NCBI RefSeq assembly: GCF_000378825.1
Contig: NZ_KB900388.1
Span: 805,947-869,946 of the forward strand
Length of the DNA stretch: 64,000 nt
Direction of reading: 5' to 3'
DNA from: Salinispora vitiensis
Lineage (GTDB): Bacteria; Actinomycetota; Actinomycetes; Mycobacteriales; Micromonosporaceae
Shown here: positions 27,046-36,253 of the stretch, piece after piece
Layout: each line of letters opens with the position of its first letter
Position numbering within the stretch: position 1 is the stretch's first letter
The notes under the pieces: generated by a model
The model's input: only the letters and a program-made list of their open reading frames with translations
Told to the model about the DNA's origin: nothing
The model's database searches: none
Program-made: the position numbers and the translations under genes

Positions 27046-27633
27046 ATGACCCACCAGGTGCACGCCTTCGAGCCGCCGGAGCGGTTCGTCGCCGGAACCG
27101 TCGGGCCGCCCGGGGATCGCACGTTCTTTCTCCAGGCCCGCGGCGGCGGCCGGCTGGTCAGCGTCGCGCTGGAGAAAGTCCAGGTCTCATTGCTGGCGGA
27201 GAAGCTTGAGGAGTTGCTCTCCGAGGCGCAACGGCGGTTTGGGGTGAAACTGCCGGAGACCGGCCCGGTCGGTGGGGACAACGATCCGCTGGACGCGCCC
27301 GTCGACGAGGAGTTCCGGGTCGGCACCCTGGGTTTGGCCTTTGACGTGGACACCGAGACGGTCGTGATCGAGGCGATCGCGGTCGGCGAGGCCGAGGTCG
27401 AGGTTGGGGCCGCCGAGGCTGCGGCTGAGGTCGAGTTGGACGAGTCGGAGGACGAGGAGCCAGACGACGACTTGGACCGGCTGCGGGTGCGGTTGACGCC
27501 GGAGGCGACCCGCGAGTTCATCGGACGGGCCCGGCGGGTGGTAAACGCGGGCCGGCCGCCGTGTCCGCTCTGCGGCCAGCCCCTCGACCCGGTCGGTCAC
27601 CTCTGCCCGCGCCACAACGGCTACCACCGGTGA
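27046..27633 (+). CDS. DUF3090 family protein
   Basis: 195 residues, starting MTHQVHAFEPPERFVAGTVG and including RTFFLQARGGGRLVSVALEK, as in DUF3090. An acidic stretch in the middle (DESEDEEPDDD) precedes a C-terminal zinc-ribbon-like CPLCGQPLDPVGHLCPRHNG. Function unknown; the gene is consistently found between the phosphomutase and SCO1664 genes, suggesting a shared pathway. Its stop overlaps the next GTG. Confidence 0.9.
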   Translation: MTHQVHAFEPPERFVAGTVGPPGDRTFFLQARGGGRLVSVALEKVQVSLLAEKLEELLSEAQRRFGVKLPETGPVGGDNDPLDAPVDEEFRVGTLGLAFDVDTETVVIEAIAVGEAEVEVGAAEAAAEVELDESEDEEPDDDLDRLRVRLTPEATREFIGRARRVVNAGRPPCPLCGQPLDPVGHLCPRHNGYHR

Positions 27634-28469
27634 CCTCATCTGAGCTGTACCGGAGCCGGGATTGGCACCAGCCGCGCCAGGACGGTGATCAGGTGCTTCG
27701 GCTGCTGCGGGAGGGTGCGCTCGAGTTGGAGGGGCGGCTGGTGGACGCCTCGAACACGACGCTCCGCGCGGCCCTGACCCTGGATGGGATGACCGCGCGT
27801 TGTGTCTACAAGCCGGTGCGGGGTGAGCGGCCCCTCTGGGACTTTCCGGATGGCAATCTCGCCGGGCGCGAGGTCGCCGCGTACCTGGTGTCGGCGGCCA
27901 CCGGATGGGACCTGGTGCCGCCGACGGTGCTGCGCGACGGGCCGCTCGGCCCCGGCTCCTGTCAGCTGTGGATCGACGGGCCGGTGGAGCCGGAGCCACT
28001 GGTCGGGTTTGTTCCGACCGACAAACTGCCGTCCCGCTGGTTGGCGGTGGCCGCGGCCCGGGACGAGGAGGGCATCCCGTACGCCCTGGCGCACGCGGAC
28101 GATCCGCGGCTCGCCCGGCTAGCCGTGCTGGACGCGGTTATCAACAACGCCGACCGCAAGGGCGGACATGTTCTGGTCGGCCCGGAGGGCCGAATCCACG
28201 GCGTGGATCACGGGGTCAGCTTCCACGTGGAGGAGAAGCTGCGCACGGTCTTGTGGGGTTGGGCGGGCCGCGAGCTGCCGACGGACGTGGCGGAGGTGCT
28301 TGCGACCCTCGCCAGCGCGGTCGCCGGGGAGCTGGGCGGTGCTCTCGCCGAGCACCTTACGGTCAGCGAAGTCGCCGCGGTGGCTTCCCGGATTGAGCGG
28401 CTGCGGGCCGCCGGACAATTCCCGTTGCCGTCGCGTCAGTGGCCGGCGATGCCGTGGCCACCCATGTGA
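27630..28469 (+). CDS. SCO1664 family protein
   Basis: 279 residues. It contains ARCVYKPVRGERPLWDFPDG and, later, LDAVINNADRKGGHVLVG and IHGVDHGVSFH, which resemble the ATP-binding and catalytic loops of PI3/4-kinase- or HipA-like kinases (HxD-type and N/D residues). The SCO1664 family is conserved in actinobacteria, and in Streptomyces coelicolor the gene is next to mshC. The GTG at 27630 overlaps the DUF3090 stop. Here mshC is not adjacent; three glycan genes intervene. Activity unknown; a kinase-like fold is the best reading. Confidence 0.87.
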   Translation: MTSSELYRSRDWHQPRQDGDQVLRLLREGALELEGRLVDASNTTLRAALTLDGMTARCVYKPVRGERPLWDFPDGNLAGREVAAYLVSAATGWDLVPPTVLRDGPLGPGSCQLWIDGPVEPEPLVGFVPTDKLPSRWLAVAAARDEEGIPYALAHADDPRLARLAVLDAVINNADRKGGHVLVGPEGRIHGVDHGVSFHVEEKLRTVLWGWAGRELPTDVAEVLATLASAVAGELGGALAEHLTVSEVAAVASRIERLRAAGQFPLPSRQWPAMPWPPM

Positions 28470-28943
28470 GTAGCTGGCACAACCGCCTGGGGATCAACAG
28501 ATTGCCCTCCTCATCCATGGTCTTCGGCGGGACATCCATCCTGGTCAGCCTGGTCAACACCGGCCAGCCACAACGCGAAGCCCATCCGGCGTGGTTCTCG
28601 AGGACGCCACTGCGGCCTGATCCGAGATGTATTCGCGGATCTCGGCGCCGAAGCCGATGTTGGTCACAAAAGTGAATCAGGTCGCTGGTGGTGAAATTTT
28701 AAAGTGTTTGCCATAAGATGCGCCTCTCAACGAGAGCCATCCGGGTGCTTTTGGGGGTTTATTTCCGTTTTGACCAACTCGAGGCGTTTGCATGGTGGTG
28801 GTCCGGGTGACTAGCCTGGCGACCGTCCGCCCCAATCTCGGAAAGTGGCATCGTGGAATATCAGGAGTGGATTCCCAGCCCCGTCCTGCGTCGCGGAGCG
28901 GTAAACCGCCCCGCGACGCTTCGGGTATCGGGAAGGGGGCGAC
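28470..28943. other. 474-bp region before the glycosyltransferase genes
   Basis: No convincing gene. The part around 28660-28790 is markedly less GC-rich than neighbouring DNA (e.g. AAATTTTAAAGTG at about 28692). It probably contains the promoter for the three downstream genes, plus the hairpin at 28888-28919, and marks the junction between the conserved operon and the inserted block. Confidence 0.5.
28888..28919 (+). promoter_or_regulatory. Strong hairpin in the 5' leader of the glycosyltransferase gene
   Basis: GCGTCGCGG-A-GCGG-TAAA-CCGC-C-CCGCGACGC: 13 base pairs interrupted only by an A/C mismatch, capped by a TAAA loop. It ends 24 bases before the ATG, immediately ahead of the ribosome-binding region GGAAGGGGGCGAC. 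It could be an attenuator, an mRNA-stabilising element or a protein-binding site. There is no T-tract. Confidence 0.6.
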
Positions 28944-31262
28944 ATGCCCACTCGACTTAGCATCGTTGTCCCGTTCTATAACGTTGGTGACTACATCCGG
29001 GACTGTCTGGAGTCGTTGGCCCGTCAGACGTTTCAGGACTACGAGGTCGTCATGGTTGACGATGGCTCGCAGGACGGCAGCGCCGCCATCGCACACGCGT
29101 ACGCCTCGCGTGACTACCGCTTTCGGGTGATTACTCAGGAGAATTTGGGTCTCGGCCCGGCCCGGAACACCGGCACTCGGCACAGCGTGGGAGAATATAT
29201 TACCTTTGTCGACAGTGACGACCTTGTTCCGCCTTACGCCTACCAGTCGATGGTGAGCTCCCTGGACAGCAGCGGCTCATCCTTCGTCGGGGGCAACGCG
29301 TGCCGGTTTAACAACTCCTCCGGGGTGAAAAAGAGTTACTTGCATAATATCGTTTTCACAGGCGACAGAAAGGCTACTCACATCCTGGAGAACTCTGTTC
29401 TCGCGCTGGACAGGATGGTGTGGAATAAGGTTTACCGCCGTTCTTTCTGGGATGAGTTCGAGCTGGAGTTCCCGCCGATTCGGTATGAGGATTACCCGGT
29501 CACTCTCAAGGCGCATCTGGATGCGGTGACCGTCGACTGCCTCGCTGCTCCAGTCTACTTCTGGCGCGAGCGTGAGTCTGGCGAGTCAATCACCCAGCAG
29601 AAGTTCCACTACGACAACCTGGCCGACCGGATCCTGTCGGCCGAGATGGTCCTGGACCTCATTGACACGCGAGCGCCCGAACTCCGTGACCGAGTACACC
29701 GGCACTTCGCCCAGATCGACTTGGCAACGGTGGTGCAGGCCTTCGCTACCGCCGAGGAACACGAAGAGCCGTCCCTGGTTGAGCTTGGCCAACGACTGAC
29801 CCGCCGGCTCGATCTGCGCGCGCTCCGGCGAGCCTCCGCCTACGACCAGTTGCAATACCACGCCTTGGCGGCCGGCGACACCGACCAACTGCGCCGGCTG
29901 GCCGAGTTTCGTGCCATGGGCGGACTGGGCGCCGGCGCCCGGGCACGCCGGAGTTCCCTGTTTCCCTGGCGGTTCCAGAACCACTATCCCACCGGCGGGC
30001 GCGGTTCGACGGTGCCGCGTCAGCTCTATCGGCTACCTCGACGTGAGCTAAGCCTCCACACCACGGTTACCCGGATGTCCTGGGACGACACCACGCTGAC
30101 GATCCGGGGTACAGCCGAGATCCGGCACCTCTCGATAGGAGCCAACTCCACGCTACGGTTGACATTGGTTGCCGGCACCCTGCGGATGGAATTGCCGGTC
30201 GAGCGGTTCACCGCCCGGGACTCGCACGGCGAGGAGACTCTGGTGGGCTTCCAGACCCGGGTGTCGAAGGCGACACTGACCAAACTACCGGCTGATGTGT
30301 CGGGTGCGCGCATCAAGGTGAGCCTGCGCGCTGGCGTTCTCCACCGAGGTAGTCTGCTGCGCAACGTTCAGCCCGGCAACCCGCAGAATGCCACTGGCGC
30401 CTGGATCGACGAGGACACCTGGATCCAGCCGGGCAATACCAACGCGGGGGAGATCATGCTGCGGCGGTTGATCCGGCCACTGGAGCTAACCGGTGCCAGC
30501 GTCGATGGCGACGGGATCGTCCTCACCGGCCGGATGCCTACGGATCTGAAGGGTGCAGGGCTTCAACTAGCCCGCCACTCCGAGACCGTTCAGGTTCAGT
30601 TGGAAACCCAGCTGTCGGGCAAGCAGCTGGTGTACACCGCCCGGGTCCCGTTCAGCAGCCTCGTCGACAGTGCCAGCCCGGACAACCCGTTCACCCTGCG
30701 CACCACGCGGGTGGCGAGTATCAGGTGGGCCAACCAGCGCCACCTGATACTCGCAACCGGGCTGGACGCCCCGGTCGCCACCGTGTACAAGGACCGGTTG
30801 GTCGCTGTCACCCGGTCGCCCGGCCAGTACCTCAACGTGGTCGAGGGGCCGTTGCAGCTGCAGGCCGACACGGCAAGGGTGACGCCGGCCGGGGCTGGCC
30901 ATCGGCTCTCCGTGCAGGGCCGGCTCTGGACCGACGCGGACCCTGGCGCAGTCGTGTGGCGGCGGTACGTTGACGCGGCCGACCACCACGTGGACGTGTC
31001 CTGCCGGGTCACCCGGTCCGACGGTAGGTGGTCCGCTGACGTGGACCTGACCGAGCTACTGGCGCCGGTGGCGACGGCGCAACCGGGCAGCGACCGGCGC
31101 GCTGACTGGATCCTGTGGGTGCTGCCCCCTGACGGCGAGTCACCGTACGCCCTGCAGGTCGACGCCTTCCTGGTCGCTCAGCTGCCGCTGCAGATTGACG
31201 CTGGCGGACGACCCGTTGGTCTGTACCCCCGCTCTGGCCGTCTGCATGTTGAGGTTCGGTGA
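28944..31262 (+). CDS. Family 2 glycosyltransferase with C-terminal beta-rich domains
   Basis: 772 residues. Residues 1-220 are a GT-A family 2 domain: LSIVVPFYNVGDYIRDCLES, VVMVDDGSQDGS, GLGPARNTG, and the metal-binding FVDSDDL. Residues of about 220-350 are helical, and about 370-772 hold two or three beta-sandwich repeats similar to those in teichoic-acid and capsule polymerases. It probably adds sugars to a cell-surface polymer on the cytosolic face. The ATG at 28944 follows GGAAGGGGGCGAC. It is first of three consecutive genes. Codon use in the first 600 bases is somewhat AT-richer than neighbours, consistent with transfer. Confidence 0.85.
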   Translation: MPTRLSIVVPFYNVGDYIRDCLESLARQTFQDYEVVMVDDGSQDGSAAIAHAYASRDYRFRVITQENLGLGPARNTGTRHSVGEYITFVDSDDLVPPYAYQSMVSSLDSSGSSFVGGNACRFNNSSGVKKSYLHNIVFTGDRKATHILENSVLALDRMVWNKVYRRSFWDEFELEFPPIRYEDYPVTLKAHLDAVTVDCLAAPVYFWRERESGESITQQKFHYDNLADRILSAEMVLDLIDTRAPELRDRVHRHFAQIDLATVVQAFATAEEHEEPSLVELGQRLTRRLDLRALRRASAYDQLQYHALAAGDTDQLRRLAEFRAMGGLGAGARARRSSLFPWRFQNHYPTGGRGSTVPRQLYRLPRRELSLHTTVTRMSWDDTTLTIRGTAEIRHLSIGANSTLRLTLVAGTLRMELPVERFTARDSHGEETLVGFQTRVSKATLTKLPADVSGARIKVSLRAGVLHRGSLLRNVQPGNPQNATGAWIDEDTWIQPGNTNAGEIMLRRLIRPLELTGASVDGDGIVLTGRMPTDLKGAGLQLARHSETVQVQLETQLSGKQLVYTARVPFSSLVDSASPDNPFTLRTTRVASIRWANQRHLILATGLDAPVATVYKDRLVAVTRSPGQYLNVVEGPLQLQADTARVTPAGAGHRLSVQGRLWTDADPGAVVWRRYVDAADHHVDVSCRVTRSDGRWSADVDLTELLAPVATAQPGSDRRADWILWVLPPDGESPYALQVDAFLVAQLPLQIDAGGRPVGLYPRSGRLHVEVR

Positions 31263-31263
31263 A

Positions 31264-32094
31264 ATGCACCATCACAATCACTATTACGCTCAAGCTCACA
31301 TCCTTGCTCGATACTGCGGGCTGGACGACGATTTCCCGCCCCGGATCCGGGGCTACCTACAGCACGGCTGGAATGTCGGCTGTGGCTGGAACCCGGTGCA
31401 CGAGTTCTTTGATGGCGCCTGGCGGTTCGTGTGGAGTGACGCGCCCCGGCGACGCGGCCATGCCCTCGGTCGCCGCAACTACCACGTCGTCGGCGCCCCC
31501 TGGCTCTACCTGATGAACCTCGAGCCCGAGTTGGGCGCGGTGCCTGAGCAAGAGCGGGAGGGCACCCTGTGGTTCCTCTTCCACGGCTGGGAGGGTGGCA
31601 AGATCAGTGGTAACCATGCCCGGCTGATCGACGAGATCCGAGAGACGGAATCAGGTCCGGTGACGTTCAGCCTCTACTACACCGAGTATGAACGCCCTGA
31701 GGTCCGGCGTTACTACGACAAGGCCGGCTTCGACGTGGTGAGTTTCGGCCGACGTGGTTGGAACTATGACGGCACCGATCGGCGTTTCCTCTACAAGCAG
31801 CTGGCGGCGCTCCGCAAGCACAAGCGGGTGGCCGCTAACCGGCTGTCCTCGGCGGTCTTCTACGGCGTCGCCGCCGGTTGCCAGCCCGCTGTCTATGGCG
31901 ATCCCATGGAAATGGCGGGCGAGAACCCGCTGTTTGGCGGCACGGCCCGTATCGCCCGGCTCTGGCCGGAGATGCACGGCAAGGACATCGATGTCGCGGT
32001 GGCCCGGGACATTACCAATGAGGAACTCGGCCGGGCATGGATGATGCCACCGGCCGAGATGCGCATGCTATTCGATTGGAATGAACGTGACTGA
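31264..32094 (+). CDS. Possible GT-B-like transferase
   Basis: 276 residues. The start MHHHNHYYAQAHILARYCGL is unusual. No family assignment is secure, but residues 190-240 (KRVAANRLSSAVFYGVAAGC, PAVYGDPMEM) resemble the C-terminal donor-binding half of GT-B enzymes acting on surface polymers, where a Ser-Ser helix start and a GxP loop occur. An earlier segment WFLFHGWEGGKISGNHARL could belong to the N-terminal half. ATG at 31264 (an in-frame ATG at 31246 is possible). It overlaps the next gene by 14 bp. Likely partner of the GT2 enzyme. Confidence 0.6.
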   Translation: MHHHNHYYAQAHILARYCGLDDDFPPRIRGYLQHGWNVGCGWNPVHEFFDGAWRFVWSDAPRRRGHALGRRNYHVVGAPWLYLMNLEPELGAVPEQEREGTLWFLFHGWEGGKISGNHARLIDEIRETESGPVTFSLYYTEYERPEVRRYYDKAGFDVVSFGRRGWNYDGTDRRFLYKQLAALRKHKRVAANRLSSAVFYGVAAGCQPAVYGDPMEMAGENPLFGGTARIARLWPEMHGKDIDVAVARDITNEELGRAWMMPPAEMRMLFDWNERD

Positions 32095-33802
32095 CAACCG
32101 ATCGACCGGCAATGGATTCGTCCGGGGTGAGATGCAGCCTTGGACCGACTACTCCGACGGCCGGGCTCCGGCGAGTGGCTCGGTGCTCGCCGCCCTACTC
32201 GCCGACCTGCTGCCACGGTCCGAACGTGCGCTGATAGTCGGTCCCCACGGCACCGACCTGATCGACGGCGTAGCCGCACGTAGTGCCCAAACGACCGTGT
32301 TGGTCCGTTCAGTCAGTGACGCGGAGGCGTTGCGGGCCGCGATAACAAACACGACCGTCACGATAGTCGCCGGCTCGCTGGACGGGCTGATCGACAGCCT
32401 CACCGAGGATGAGGCGTACGACCTAGTGCTCGCCGCCGACGGGCTGGACCGGGTGATGGGCTACGACGCGCCGCAGCAGGACTGGCAGACTCGGGCTACC
32501 GCACTGGTCCGGGCCGCCGCCGCCGGTGCCGTGGTTGTCGTCGGCATGCAAAACGACTTCGCACTTACGGAGTTGTTCGACTCGCGGCCGTCACACAAGC
32601 GGCACGGCGACGATGAGTGGTGGCCACTGCACGATGACCCGACCCGGCCCGCCTCCCCCGCCCAACTGCGCGAAGCTCTGACCGGCCTCGGTCTCGAAAC
32701 GCCCTTGCTCTGGGCAACAGTTGATGTTGCGGGCGAGACGCATACGTTGATTGAGGCCGACGCGCTCGCCGCCACCCGCCCGGGGCGGCCGGCGGCTCGG
32801 ATCGCCGTCCGGGCGTTCGAAACCGCAGCGACCGCCGTGCCGCTCCTCGCGTCGCTGGCGGAGGGTCTCAACGCAGCCGCCTGCGCCGGCCAATTGGGCG
32901 CCGTCACACCAGGCTGGCTCGTAGTGTGCGGGCCCCGCCCGCCCGCCGTCCACACCATCTACACCCGGGGAGGCAACACCTCATCGGTGCTCGCTGCCGA
33001 CCTGGCTGACAACCGTTGGAGGCTAGTCACCGTTGCCGGCGCAGGCTCGCCGCCAGCTGGTCTGTCCGCCAACGAAAGCCCGGCCGAAGTGCCCGACACA
33101 GAGTCGGTAGAGCGGTTGCTGCTGCGGGCTGCGGCCAAGGAGGATGTACCCGAATTCCGCCGACTCGCCGAACAGTTGGGCGACTGGGTAGGCAAGAGCG
33201 CCGCCGAGTTCGGGCCCGGTGCGGTGATCTGCCTGGACGATACCGGCGTGGACGGCGACACCTTCGCCCGGGGCGTGCTGGCATGGCGGACCGTGGACGA
33301 GTCCGGCACTGCCGAGTTGCTTGCCGCTGCGTGGCATCGGTTTGCCGACAGGCTGAGCCGTGGGCACCACCGCCACCCATGGCCACCGTGGATGTCTGGC
33401 GCCGACCTAGTGCGAACCTGGCTGAGCATGAGTGGCGAGACGCCGACCGACGCCATCCTCGATCGAGGTCGGCAGATCGCCGAGTCGGTGGCCGCAGTAG
33501 TGGACGCGCCGCAAACTGCGGCGCCCATCCCGGAATTGCGTACGCAGTTGGTTGAGGCGGAGATGGCAAGGACCCGGGCGGTGGAACTTGCCGGACACGT
33601 CTTTGGCCTAGAACGCACCCTGAAAATGCGCGACCAGCAGCTGAAGGTGCGGGAGGGCCGGCTTCGGTCGCTGCGCACGGAGATGAGCAGGTTCAGGGGG
33701 TCGCGGGCCGCCCGTCTGGCCGTGGTGATCCGCAAGGTTGCGGTCGTCCGTGACCCGAAGCGGCTCGCCCGCGCGGTCAAGCGTCGCCTTCCGGGCCACT
33801 GA
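32081..33802 (+). CDS. SAM-methyltransferase-like protein with C-terminal coiled coil
   Basis: 573 residues. Residues of about 40-190 resemble a Rossmann-type methyltransferase (ERALIVGPHGTDLIDGVAAR, YDLVLAADGLDRVMGYD, AAAGAVVVVGMQNDFAL) but the glycine-rich loop is not canonical. The last 90 residues are a basic coiled coil (LRTQLVEAEMARTRAVELAG, RDQQLKVREGRLRSLRTEM), as seen in proteins attached to polysaccharide assembly complexes, where they measure chain length. Start ATG overlapping the previous gene. Role in capping or modifying the glycan is inference. A 30-bp palindrome follows the stop. Confidence 0.6.
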   Translation: MNVTDNRSTGNGFVRGEMQPWTDYSDGRAPASGSVLAALLADLLPRSERALIVGPHGTDLIDGVAARSAQTTVLVRSVSDAEALRAAITNTTVTIVAGSLDGLIDSLTEDEAYDLVLAADGLDRVMGYDAPQQDWQTRATALVRAAAAGAVVVVGMQNDFALTELFDSRPSHKRHGDDEWWPLHDDPTRPASPAQLREALTGLGLETPLLWATVDVAGETHTLIEADALAATRPGRPAARIAVRAFETAATAVPLLASLAEGLNAAACAGQLGAVTPGWLVVCGPRPPAVHTIYTRGGNTSSVLAADLADNRWRLVTVAGAGSPPAGLSANESPAEVPDTESVERLLLRAAAKEDVPEFRRLAEQLGDWVGKSAAEFGPGAVICLDDTGVDGDTFARGVLAWRTVDESGTAELLAAAWHRFADRLSRGHHRHPWPPWMSGADLVRTWLSMSGETPTDAILDRGRQIAESVAAVVDAPQTAAPIPELRTQLVEAEMARTRAVELAGHVFGLERTLKMRDQQLKVREGRLRSLRTEMSRFRGSRAARLAVVIRKVAVVRDPKRLARAVKRRLPGH

Positions 33803-33805
33803 CGC

Positions 33806-33835
33806 TGCTGGCGGCCGGCCGGCCGGCCGCCAGCA
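33806..33835. terminator. Perfect 30-bp GC palindrome after the glycan gene block
   Basis: TGCTGGCGGCCGGCC followed directly by its exact reverse complement, beginning 4 bases after the stop of the methyltransferase-like gene. It contains only G and C except at the ends. A loopless 15-bp arm structure of this kind can fold to a hairpin with a small unpaired tip, and it probably ends transcription of the block. Confidence 0.7.
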
Positions 33836-34006
33836 CATCGTGCGGTCCTGGAATTCGCGCCAGCATCTGCCTTTGTCTTAACTTGCGAAGGGCGTACTGG
33901 CTAGGCTAGGTCACTCGGTCAGACCGGTACACCCCATGATCGGCAAAGACGACGACCTCTCATGTCGCTCGGTGGTAAGGATTGGCGGCTGGTTAGGCTG
34001 GCGGTC

Positions 34007-35278
34007 ATGGACTCTTGGGCGGGACACGAGGTACCGCGGCTGCCGGGCCAGGGCGGGCCGCTGATGTTGTTTGACTCGGCCCGGCGGGGCATGGCCGCCA
34101 GCGCGCCGACCGGCACCGGCACCGGCACCATGTATGTCTGCGGCATCACCCCGTATGACGCCACCCACCTGGGGCACGCCGCCACCATGATCACCTTCGA
34201 CCTGATCCAGCGGGTGTGGCGGGACGCCGGGCGGGACGTGACGTATGTGCAGAACGTGACCGACATCGATGATCCGCTGCTGGAACGCGCCGCCCGGGAC
34301 GGCGAGGACTGGAAGGTCCTGGCGATGCGGGAGACCGCGCTGTTCCGGGAGGACATGGCGGCGCTGCGGATCATCCCGCCGGAGCACTACGTCGGTGCGG
34401 TGGAGTCGATCCCGGACATCGCCGAGCGGGTCCTGACCCTGGTGAAGGAGGGCGCTGCCTACCGGCTCGAGGACGGCACCGGCGATGTCTACTTCGACAT
34501 CGCGGCCGCGCCCCGGTTCGGGTACGAGTCCCACCTGAGCCGGGAGCAGATGCTGGAGATCTTCCCCGAGCGCGGTGGTGACCCGGATCGGGCCGGTAAG
34601 CGCGACCCGCTCGATCCGCTGTTGTGGCGTGGTGCCCGCGTCGACGAGCCGTCGTGGCCCGGCGGGGAACTGGGCCCGGGCCGCCCCGGCTGGCACATCG
34701 AGTGCGCCGTGATCGCGCTGGACCTGCTCGGTGCGCAGATCGATGTGCAGGGTGGCGGCAATGATCTGATCTTCCCACACCATGAGTGCTCGGCCGCCCA
34801 CGCCGAGCTGCTGACCGGGCAGACCCCGTTCGCCGGGCACTACGTGCACGCAGGCATGATCGGCCTGGACGGCGAGAAGATGTCCAAGTCCCGCGGCAAC
34901 CTGGTCTTCGTCTCTCGGTTGCGAGCCGACCAAGTGGATCCGATGGCGGTCCGGCTGGCCCTGATGAGCGGGCACTACCGCAGCGACCGCTCCTGGAGCG
35001 ACGAGCTGTTGGCGACCGCGCAGGAGCGGCTGGGCCGATGGCGGCGGGCGGCCGCGTTGCCCTGCGGACCGTCCGCGGAGGTGTTTCTGGCCACGCTTCG
35101 GGCGCGCCTCGCCGACGACCTCGACACCCCGGGGGCGCTCGCGCTGGCGGACTCCTGGGCGGAGGCGGCGCTCGTCGGTGCCGGCGACGACTCGGGGGCG
35201 CCCGCGCTCTTCACCCGGGCACTGGACGCCCTGCTCGGCGTCCGTCTTGACCTACTGGGCAGTCCGATCGGCCGGTAG
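34007..35278 (+). CDS. mshC: Cysteine:glucosaminyl-inositol ligase MshC
   Basis: 423 residues. It ligates cysteine to GlcN-inositol using ATP in mycothiol biosynthesis, in the cytosol. It is a class I aminoacyl-tRNA-synthetase-like fold related to Cys[22 protein letters not shown] carries the HxGH motif, WHIECAV and [12 protein letters not shown] the zinc/cysteine-binding residues, and [10 protein letters not shown] the KMSKS loop. The ATG at 34007 gives [14 protein letters not shown]; the frame is open 15 codons further upstream but this start matches the usual length. It is separated from the SCO1664 gene by the glycan gene block, although the two are neighbours in Streptomyces coelicolor. 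Converges with the GntR gene. Confidence 0.95.
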   Translation: MDSWAGHEVPRLPGQGGPLMLFDSARRGMAASAPTGTGTGTMYVCGITPYDATHLGHAATMITFDLIQRVWRDAGRDVTYVQNVTDIDDPLLERAARDGEDWKVLAMRETALFREDMAALRIIPPEHYVGAVESIPDIAERVLTLVKEGAAYRLEDGTGDVYFDIAAAPRFGYESHLSREQMLEIFPERGGDPDRAGKRDPLDPLLWRGARVDEPSWPGGELGPGRPGWHIECAVIALDLLGAQIDVQGGGNDLIFPHHECSAAHAELLTGQTPFAGHYVHAGMIGLDGEKMSKSRGNLVFVSRLRADQVDPMAVRLALMSGHYRSDRSWSDELLATAQERLGRWRRAAALPCGPSAEVFLATLRARLADDLDTPGALALADSWAEAALVGAGDDSGAPALFTRALDALLGVRLDLLGSPIGR

Positions 35279-35308
35279 GCGGCCCACTCGGCACGGGTGG
35301 CCTCGCCA

Positions 35309-36100
35309 TCAGCCCAAGACGAGCCCCGGGCCCGGATCCGGGTCGGTCGCCGGGGCCGGGATCCGGTACGCCTCGGTCAGGGTGGTGACCGGACCGGGCC
35401 AGGTGGCTTGGGCGACCTCGATCGGTTTACGGCGCTCGTCGTAGGCGATGTGCAGCAGGTGTAGCACCGGGGTGTCGGGGCGGATCTGGAGGGTCTCCGC
35501 CTCGTCTCGGCTGGGCTGCCGGGCACTGATCGTGTCAGTCGCGGTGACGTACCGTCGGCCGGTGGCTTCCTCGGCCTCCTGGTAGAGGGGGCGGCCGAAT
35601 GCCTCGGCCCGCTCCAGTGAGGTGCCGGCGGTGTCGGTCGGTAGGAACCAGGCGGCACCGACCTCCACCGGGGAGTCCTCGGCCCGGACCAAGTGCCGGC
35701 GACAGAGCAACTCGGTGCCGTCGGATACGCCGAACGCGTCGGCGACCTCGGGCGGTGCGGGGGCGGGACCGACGGAGACGAGCTGTTGCCGGTACCGGGC
35801 GGCGAGGTCGGTGTGGTAGCCACGGAAGCCGCCGTACCGGCCCCGGGAGAGCCGGTTGAGGCGGCGTCGGGTGCCGCGGACGTACGTACCGGAGCCCGGC
35901 TTCGTGATCAGGATGCCCTCGACCCGGAGTTGGTCCACGGCGCGTTGCACCGTCTGCTTGGCGACGCCGAACATTTCGGCGATGGCCGGGATGGAGGGTA
36001 GCCGCTCGCCGGGGCCCCAGTCGCCGCGGCGCACCTGTGCCTTGATCTGCGCGGCGATCTGTCGGTGCGGGAACTCGGCCGCTCCCGGGTTGATCTGCAT
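35309..36100 (-). CDS. GntR-family (HutC/UTRA-type) transcriptional regulator
   Basis: 263 residues. The N-terminal winged helix (HRQIAAQIKAQVRRGDWGPG, AEMFGVAKQTVQRAVDQL, KPGSGTYV) is GntR-type. The C-terminal 150 residues form a UTRA effector domain (LLCRRHLVRAEDSPVEVGAA; PVLHLLHIAYDE). The ATG at 36100 is preceded by GAGGAGGCGGGC, better than the upstream in-frame ATGs. A palindrome CTAGGTTCCTAG about 20 bp upstream of the start is a likely auto-operator. Effector and targets are not evident. Confidence 0.9.
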   Translation of the reverse strand: MQINPGAAEFPHRQIAAQIKAQVRRGDWGPGERLPSIPAIAEMFGVAKQTVQRAVDQLRVEGILITKPGSGTYVRGTRRRLNRLSRGRYGGFRGYHTDLAARYRQQLVSVGPAPAPPEVADAFGVSDGTELLCRRHLVRAEDSPVEVGAAWFLPTDTAGTSLERAEAFGRPLYQEAEEATGRRYVTATDTISARQPSRDEAETLQIRPDTPVLHLLHIAYDERRKPIEVAQATWPGPVTTLTEAYRIPAPATDPDPGPGLVLG

Positions 36101-36121
36101 GCCCGCCTCCTCGGTCATCAA

Positions 36122-36133
36122 CTAGGTTCCTAG
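36122..36133. promoter_or_regulatory. Palindromic candidate GntR operator
   Basis: CTAGG-TT-CCTAG, an inverted repeat 21 bases ahead of the GntR start codon. Its A/T and CTAG content stands out in this GC-rich region, and many GntR regulators bind such short palindromes near their own promoters. Confidence 0.5.
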
Positions 36134-36185
36134 GATGCCGTAGCGGGTGGGTTCCCGTCCACAACCGACTCGGGACAGACAGACA

Positions 36186-36217
36186 GTGGCCCGCCACCGG
36201 TGAAGGTGGCGGGCCAC
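36186..36217 (-). terminator. Hairpin terminator downstream of the PAC2 gene
   Basis: Perfect 13-bp stem GTGGCCCGCCACC/GGTGGCGGGCCAC with a 6-base GGTGAA loop, starting 37 bases beyond the PAC2 stop on its transcribed side. No T-tract. Confidence 0.75.
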
Positions 36218-36253
36218 GGGGATCAGTGCGCTATGGGGTCAGTGCGCTGCGGG

